From contig CALHBW010000219.1 of NCBI GenBank assembly GCA_937930625.1, positions 1 through 9,790 of the forward strand: DNA of 9,790 nt. Direction: 5' to 3'. Below the pieces are notes generated by a model. The model searched no databases and was not told the DNA's origin. It saw only the letters and a list, made by a program, of their open reading frames with translations. This document shows, piece after piece, positions 5,153-9,790 of the stretch. The DNA comes from an uncultured Saprospiraceae bacterium (GTDB lineage: Bacteria > Bacteroidota > Bacteroidia > Chitinophagales > Saprospiraceae). Position numbers and translations under genes: made by a program. Every line of letters begins with the position of its first letter. The stretch's first letter is position 1.

Positions 5153-5416
5153 ATATGTTCGCCAAATTGAGTATTGAATGTTTTTTGATTATTTATTAAA
5201 TATAATTTTAATTTGTATTGATTTAAAATTTAATTATTTACAAAAATAAAAATAAATAAATTACTCGCGTTCGACTTAGTTCAGTCCAAGCACTTACTTA
5301 GGATGATTTGCTCGAATAATTTCAACGTGACGAATATTTCTCCAAATCAACATAGAACCAAGTACAACGAACAAAGAACGTGAGTAGTTACCTAATTTTT
5401 AATTTGGCGAACATAT
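5153..5416. repeat. Inverted repeat, 17-bp perfect arms (AATATGTTCGCCAAATT)
   Basis: The left arm AATATGTTCGCCAAATT (about 5153-5169) and its exact reverse complement (about 5400-5416) enclose about 230 bp. Both are flanked on the outside, after a short gap, by ATAGGTA in matching orientation, so the similarity goes beyond the core arms. Inside, TACTCGCGTTC and GAACGTGAGTA form an imperfect second pair. It could be a MITE-like element, though no target duplication is clear. Confidence 0.65.
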
Positions 5417-5486
5417 TCATACCTATGCCCCAGTTAAAAAAATGCCACACACTATCAACATATAATTATAAACCGAAATTGTTTTT

Positions 5487-8400
5487 ATGAAAACATTAAT
5501 TACATGCCTAACTATACTGGTAATTATCAGTACCTTCCATTTAAATGCACAACAAAACTACATTCCCGCGACTTTGTCGAGTGAATCTACAAGTAGGCAG
5601 TGTGGCACAGACCAAGCTTTGCAAAATCGCCTACAAGACCCCAACTATGTCAAATACCGACAAGATATTATCCAAAAAATCAATGCTAACCAACTAAAGA
5701 GCATTCCTTGCAATGCTCAAAATTCGGTTGTTGTCCCGATAGCCGTTCACTTCGACAATTCTTACGATTGTACGAATGCACAATGTTTGATAGATGCAAC
5801 AACAGCGCAAATCCAATCTCTCAACGATGATTTTGCTGCCGCAAATGCAGATTTAGTAAAGTATAATCAAATCATCGCCAATTGTGGCGGTACAAATGTG
5901 GCGTCAGATGGCGTATGCGTTACCTTTTGCCTCGCTACTCAGAATCACCCTGCGGGGTCGGGCATTGCCGAAGGATTTCCTGCCATTACAGTTGGACAAT
6001 ATAATGGTGGTTTTGAATTAAATGGAGTGGGCGCCCCCGAATGGGCAGGTTATCTCAATATGTTTGTAGTAGATGGATTGGGTTATGGAGTTGCTGATGC
6101 TATTCTGGGAGCATTGAATGGAGATGGTGTTACGCAGGACGGTGCCTTCTGGGGAGGACCCGGATTTGCACAATGTAGCTCCGGCGGCGCACTCAACGAT
6201 GATAATAGTTGGAACTTAGGACGTACACTTACACACGAAGTAGGGCACTATCTGGGACTTCATCACACATTCCAAGGCGGTTGTTCGGATGAACCCAACT
6301 CACCCTACGATGTCAATGATACACCTGCACAATCTAACGCTAGCAGTGGAGTTGTCGCAACTAATAATTGTAACGTACTCGCTACAGGCTGTACACAAGG
6401 AGAGTATGTCCAATTTAATTATATGGATTACTTTGATGATGCCAGCCTGGTGATGTTTTCCAACGAACAAGCTATCGCTATGAATGCTTTTGTAAATAGC
6501 GTTACTTGGGCATCAGCTACTACCGCTTGTGCAAACGGTACTGAAAGTATCGCTGCCTGTGGTGGTGGCGGCGGCGGTTCTGCCACTTGCGACGATGGTG
6601 TTCAGAATGGAGACGAAACAGGTATTGATTGCGGTGGTTCTTGTCCTGATGTCTGCGACCTTTGTGATAATGCATTAGAAGGAACAACTTGTGACGATGG
6701 CGACGCCTGTACCACCGGCGAAACTTACGACGCCGATTGCAATTGTGTAGGAGGGATATTGCAAGATACAGACAATGATGGTACTTGCGACGCACAAGAT
6801 GATTGTCCTGACGACCCAACTGACAACTGCAATGTCGATTACTGCGATGCCACAAGCACAAATACCAACTACGAATTTATACAGTCCGTAGAAGTCAATG
6901 GTCAAGCCAATAACTCAGGCAACGATGGTGGTTATGGTGATTATACAGGCACAACACTCACGACACTCAGTAGCACCAATGACCTTACACTCTCTCCCGG
7001 ATTCGTCAATAGTTCTTATGCCGAAAATTGGAGGGTCTGGATAGATTTCAACAAAGACGGCGACTTTGACGATGCCGACGAACAAGTTTATACAGGCACA
7101 AGTTCAAGTACGACTCCTTTGGTGGGTACATTCAGCGCACCTTCAGGAACAGGTACAACCACCATGCGTATAGTGATGGAATGGAATGGTACACCCGGAC
7201 CTTGCGGTTCATTCACCTACGGAGAAGTTGAAGATTACAGAGTAGCATTAAGCGCACTTTGTACACCCGGAACAGCTTGCGATGATGGCGATGCCTGTAC
7301 CACCGGCGAAACCTACGATGCCAACTGCAACTGTACGGGCGGCACATTAGTAGATTCAGATGGTGACGGCGTTTGTGATGATAATGATGCTTGTCCGGGA
7401 CAAGATGATGCTATAATTGGTACGGCTTGTGATGACGGAGACCCATGCACCGAAGGCGAAACTTATGATAATAACTGCGAATGTTCAGGCGGTACATTAG
7501 TAGATTCAGATGGCGACGGTGTGTGCGAGACAGATGATATGTGTCCGGGACAAGATGATGACATAATAGGAACGCCTTGTGACGATGGCGATGTCTGTAC
7601 CACAGGTGAAACTTATGATAGCAACTGTGAATGTACAGGCGGCACATTCCAAGATGCAGACGATGATGGTACTTGCGATGCACAAGATGATTGTCCGAAT
7701 GACCCAACGGATAATTGCAATACCGATTACTGCGATGCCACAAGCACAAATACCAACTACGAATTTATACAGTCCGTAGAAGTCAATGGTCAAGCCAATA
7801 ATTCCGGCAATGATGGTGGTTATGGCGATTACACAGGATCACCTCTTGCGACTTTAAGTGCTACCAATGACCTTACACTCACCCCCGGATTCGTCAACAG
7901 TTCTTATGCTGAAAACTGGAGGGTCTGGATAGATTTCAACAAAGACGGCGACTTTGACGATGCCGGAGAACAAGTTTATGCAGGCACAAGCTCAAGCACT
8001 ACTCCACTGGTGGGTACATTCAGTGCGCCTTCGGGAACAGGTACGACCACCATGCGTATAGTGATGGAATGGAATAGTACCCCCGAAGCCTGTGGCTCAT
8101 TCACCTACGGAGAAGTAGAAGATTACACAGTAGCCTTGAACGATGGCGGAGGCTGTACGCCCGGAACGCCTTGCGACGATGGCGACCCATGCACCGAAGG
8201 CGAAGCCTTAGATAGCGAGTGTAATTGTGGCGGTGGTACATTCCAAGATGCAGACAATGACGGCGTTTGTGATGACAATGATGTCTGCCCCGGTGGCGAC
8301 GACAATATAGATAGCAATGGTAATGGCATACCCGATGCTTGTGATTCAGGCGGTGGAGATGTCGCAGCACCTTGTGTCAATGGTTTTGCAGACGGCTATC

Positions 8401-9773
8401 CGTGCAATAATGTTGACTTGGTCGGCTTCCTGTCAAATGCTGATATGGGCTGTTCGTCAGCCAATGACATCTGGGGATGGACTGACCCGCAGACCGGAAA
8501 AGAATACGCCATTTTCGGCTGTAGAGACAGAACGACCTTTATCGACATTAGTACACCAAATAATCCCGTATTAATTGGCTCATTACCGACCAATACTTCA
8601 GCGAGTAGCTGGCGGGATATGAAAGTATTTGACGACCACGCTTTCATCGTCAGTGAAGCCGGCGGACATGGTATGCAAGTATTTGACTTGACGCGCTTGC
8701 GTAATGTCAATAATCCGCCAAGCAACTTCAATGCAGATGCCACAATGACAAACCTCGGTGGAGGACTCAACTTGAGCAATTCTCACAATATTGTACTCAA
8801 CGAACAATCCGGTTACGTTTATACCGTAGGCAGCAATACATGTTCGGGCGGATTAACGGTTATTGATGTGAATAATCCGACTTCGCCTTCATTTGTAGGT
8901 TGTTTCTCTTCGGATGGTTACACACACGATGCCCAATGTGTCAACTATATCGGTCCCGACACGCAGTATCAAGGCGCAGAAATTTGTTTCAATTCAAATG
9001 AAAATACCTTGACCATCGTAGATGTGACCGACAAAACAGACATGTCGCAGATTTCAAGAACGGGTTATGCCGGACAACGCTACACACATCAAGGTTGGCT
9101 GACAGAAGACCAACAATATTTCTTGATGAATGATGAACTGGATGAAGCGCAGAACGGACACAATACCCGCACGCATATCTGGGATGTAAGCAATCTGGAT
9201 AGCCCCGTTTATATGGGCTTCTATCAGGCAGCCGTAGCTTCTATCGACCATAATTTGTATATCAAAGGCGATAAAGCTTATATGGCAAACTACCGTAGCG
9301 GACTAAGAATAGTGGACGTCAGCAATGTTGCCAATGCCAATTTGCAAGAGGTGGCTTATTTCGATACTTATCCGCAGAATGATAATGCTTCATTCAATTC
9401 TGCATGGAGTAATTATCCGTATTTTGCAAGTGGAAATATCATTGTCAGTGATATAGAAAAAGGCTTGTTCGTACTTAGAGAGACGCAACCTTTAGAACGT
9501 GAGGACGAACAACTCGCAGTAAATCCGTCGCTATACATTCAACCGAATCCTGCAACTGATGTCATCAACGTTAATTTCCAAAATATACAGGAAAATGGCA
9601 TCCTTCAGGTCTATGATATGACGGGCAGACCTATCAGTCAATATACCCTGGCAGCGGAGTCTGACAATCTACGTATCGGCGTCAAACACTTGCCTGCTGG
9701 TATGTATATCATTCGATTACACTTCGGAGATAACACTTACGCTACTGAGCGTTTTGTGAAACTTTCCGAATAA
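5487..9773 (+). CDS. Secreted M43 metalloprotease with GEVED, calcium-loop and choice-of-anchor B modules, T9SS sorted
   Basis: This 1428-residue protein is probably exported by Sec and then across the outer membrane by the type IX system. Residues 1-21 are a signal peptide ending in LNA before QQ. Residues about 65-340 form a pappalysin-like M43 metalloprotease with the zinc motif HEVGHYLGLHH (250-260; H250, E251, H254, H260) and a Met-turn in NYMDYFDD (Met313). A Gly linker and a Cys-rich GDETGIDCGG motif (368-390) follow. Five CDDGD-CT-GE modules start at Cys402, 598, 648, 698 and 896, each followed by an acidic Asp-rich thrombospondin-3-like segment. Two GEVED domains span 452-588 and 748-884. 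Residues about 960-1332 are a choice-of-anchor B domain. The T9SS type A signal begins near PNPATD (1353). Two stop codons end the gene. Substrate is unknown; a surface or secreted protease is likely. Confidence 0.92.
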   Translation: MKTLITCLTILVIISTFHLNAQQNYIPATLSSESTSRQCGTDQALQNRLQDPNYVKYRQDIIQKINANQLKSIPCNAQNSVVVPIAVHFDNSYDCTNAQCLIDATTAQIQSLNDDFAAANADLVKYNQIIANCGGTNVASDGVCVTFCLATQNHPAGSGIAEGFPAITVGQYNGGFELNGVGAPEWAGYLNMFVVDGLGYGVADAILGALNGDGVTQDGAFWGGPGFAQCSSGGALNDDNSWNLGRTLTHEVGHYLGLHHTFQGGCSDEPNSPYDVNDTPAQSNASSGVVATNNCNVLATGCTQGEYVQFNYMDYFDDASLVMFSNEQAIAMNAFVNSVTWASATTACANGTESIAACGGGGGGSATCDDGVQNGDETGIDCGGSCPDVCDLCDNALEGTTCDDGDACTTGETYDADCNCVGGILQDTDNDGTCDAQDDCPDDPTDNCNVDYCDATSTNTNYEFIQSVEVNGQANNSGNDGGYGDYTGTTLTTLSSTNDLTLSPGFVNSSYAENWRVWIDFNKDGDFDDADEQVYTGTSSSTTPLVGTFSAPSGTGTTTMRIVMEWNGTPGPCGSFTYGEVEDYRVALSALCTPGTACDDGDACTTGETYDANCNCTGGTLVDSDGDGVCDDNDACPGQDDAIIGTACDDGDPCTEGETYDNNCECSGGTLVDSDGDGVCETDDMCPGQDDDIIGTPCDDGDVCTTGETYDSNCECTGGTFQDADDDGTCDAQDDCPNDPTDNCNTDYCDATSTNTNYEFIQSVEVNGQANNSGNDGGYGDYTGSPLATLSATNDLTLTPGFVNSSYAENWRVWIDFNKDGDFDDAGEQVYAGTSSSTTPLVGTFSAPSGTGTTTMRIVMEWNSTPEACGSFTYGEVEDYTVALNDGGGCTPGTPCDDGDPCTEGEALDSECNCGGGTFQDADNDGVCDDNDVCPGGDDNIDSNGNGIPDACDSGGGDVAAPCVNGFADGYPCNNVDLVGFLSNADMGCSSANDIWGWTDPQTGKEYAIFGCRDRTTFIDISTPNNPVLIGSLPTNTSASSWRDMKVFDDHAFIVSEAGGHGMQVFDLTRLRNVNNPPSNFNADATMTNLGGGLNLSNSHNIVLNEQSGYVYTVGSNTCSGGLTVIDVNNPTSPSFVGCFSSDGYTHDAQCVNYIGPDTQYQGAEICFNSNENTLTIVDVTDKTDMSQISRTGYAGQRYTHQGWLTEDQQYFLMNDELDEAQNGHNTRTHIWDVSNLDSPVYMGFYQAAVASIDHNLYIKGDKAYMANYRSGLRIVDVSNVANANLQEVAYFDTYPQNDNASFNSAWSNYPYFASGNIIVSDIEKGLFVLRETQPLEREDEQLAVNPSLYIQPNPATDVINVNFQNIQENGILQVYDMTGRPISQYTLAAESDNLRIGVKHLPAGMYIIRLHFGDNTYATERFVKLSE
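6690..8250 (+). repeat. Intragenic duplication: Cys module + acidic loop + GEVED, 888-nt period
   Basis: The Cys module at residue 402, its acidic segment and GEVED 1 (452-588) recur 296 residues later (698, then 748-884). The DNA copies are unevenly diverged. Positions 6837-6913 and 7725-7801 are identical over 77 nt, and the stretch around 7025-7078 is also unchanged in the second copy, while sequence between differs mainly at synonymous positions. Two further 50-residue Cys/acidic modules (598, 648) sit between the copies, and a fifth (896) follows copy 2. Confidence 0.88.
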
Positions 9774-9790
9774 TAACAGACGATAAAATA

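Larger units (their letters stand above)
4547..5486. other. 940-bp divergent intergenic region
   Basis: The stretch separates smpB (leftward) from the secreted protease gene (rightward). It is strongly AT-rich and has no convincing gene. It contains an 11-codon ATG frame on the minus strand just before smpB (4568-4603), a good plus-strand promoter candidate (4851-4882), a 13-bp hairpin (5087-5117), and a 17-bp inverted-repeat pair bracketing about 230 bp (5153-5416). A 34-codon minus-strand open frame at 5294-5398 may be a coding remnant. Confidence 0.7.

Noticed and set aside
4547..5486. tmRNA (ssrA) or tRNA gene near smpB
   Set aside because: No tRNA-like acceptor end with CCA, T-loop GTTCRA motif or encoded Ala-Ala tag was found in the spacer.
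6520..8380. Several minus-strand open frames rich in His/Arg/Leu across the protease gene
   Set aside because: They are antisense shadows produced by the repeated Asp/Gly/Cys/Thr codons of the module region.

Overview
The window looks like a chromosomal segment of a Bacteroidota bacterium, most likely of the Saprospiria/Chitinophagia type. The reasons are a large secreted protein ending in a type IX secretion (T9SS) type A sorting domain, GEVED and choice-of-anchor B domains, promoter-like TTTG/TAnnTTTG motifs, no clear Shine-Dalgarno sequences before the starts, and very AT-rich intergenic DNA beside coding DNA of ordinary composition. The lineage below phylum is inference.

Layout. Positions 1-836 hold no intact gene: a nested inverted repeat (1-138), a 3' remnant of a four-helix-bundle (23S rRNA intervening-sequence protein family) gene on the minus strand (199-375), and a larger nested inverted repeat (399-724). 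From 837 to 4546 four intact genes lie on the minus strand. In transcription order they are smpB (4088-4546), an ECF sigma factor (3333-3914), a small membrane protein that is probably its anti-sigma factor (2877-3308), and an oligopeptide-type ABC solute-binding lipoprotein (837-2612). A 940-bp divergent spacer (4547-5486) carries inverted repeats and one good promoter candidate. The plus strand from 5487 to 9773 encodes a 1428-residue secreted modular protein: signal peptide, M43 metalloprotease, five Cys-rich/acidic calcium-loop modules interleaved with two near-identical GEVED domains, a choice-of-anchor B domain and the T9SS signal.

How the genes relate. The sigma and anti-sigma genes form a two-gene unit with a 24-bp gap. 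The solute-binding protein follows in the same direction but has its own promoter-like site and no transporter permease or ATPase genes beside it. smpB is a housekeeping ribosome-rescue gene. The protease gene is divergent and independent.

Most notable signal. The gaps between the minus-strand genes are not plain spacer. Five arrays of a hexamer, consensus TAAGTT, occur; four have 5-6 units capped by TAAAAA(A) and one is shorter. Three of the five begin exactly on the TAA stop codon of an upstream reading frame (one intact gene and two remnants), producing 5-6 in-frame stop codons. The other two face them from the far side of the gap, close to a start codon, so each gap is a long inverted repeat with tandem-repeat arms. 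The smpB-sigma gap has the same layout built from a different, 7-bp unit (ACGGTTA-like), and one arm contains the smpB stop codon. I know of no named element with this architecture.
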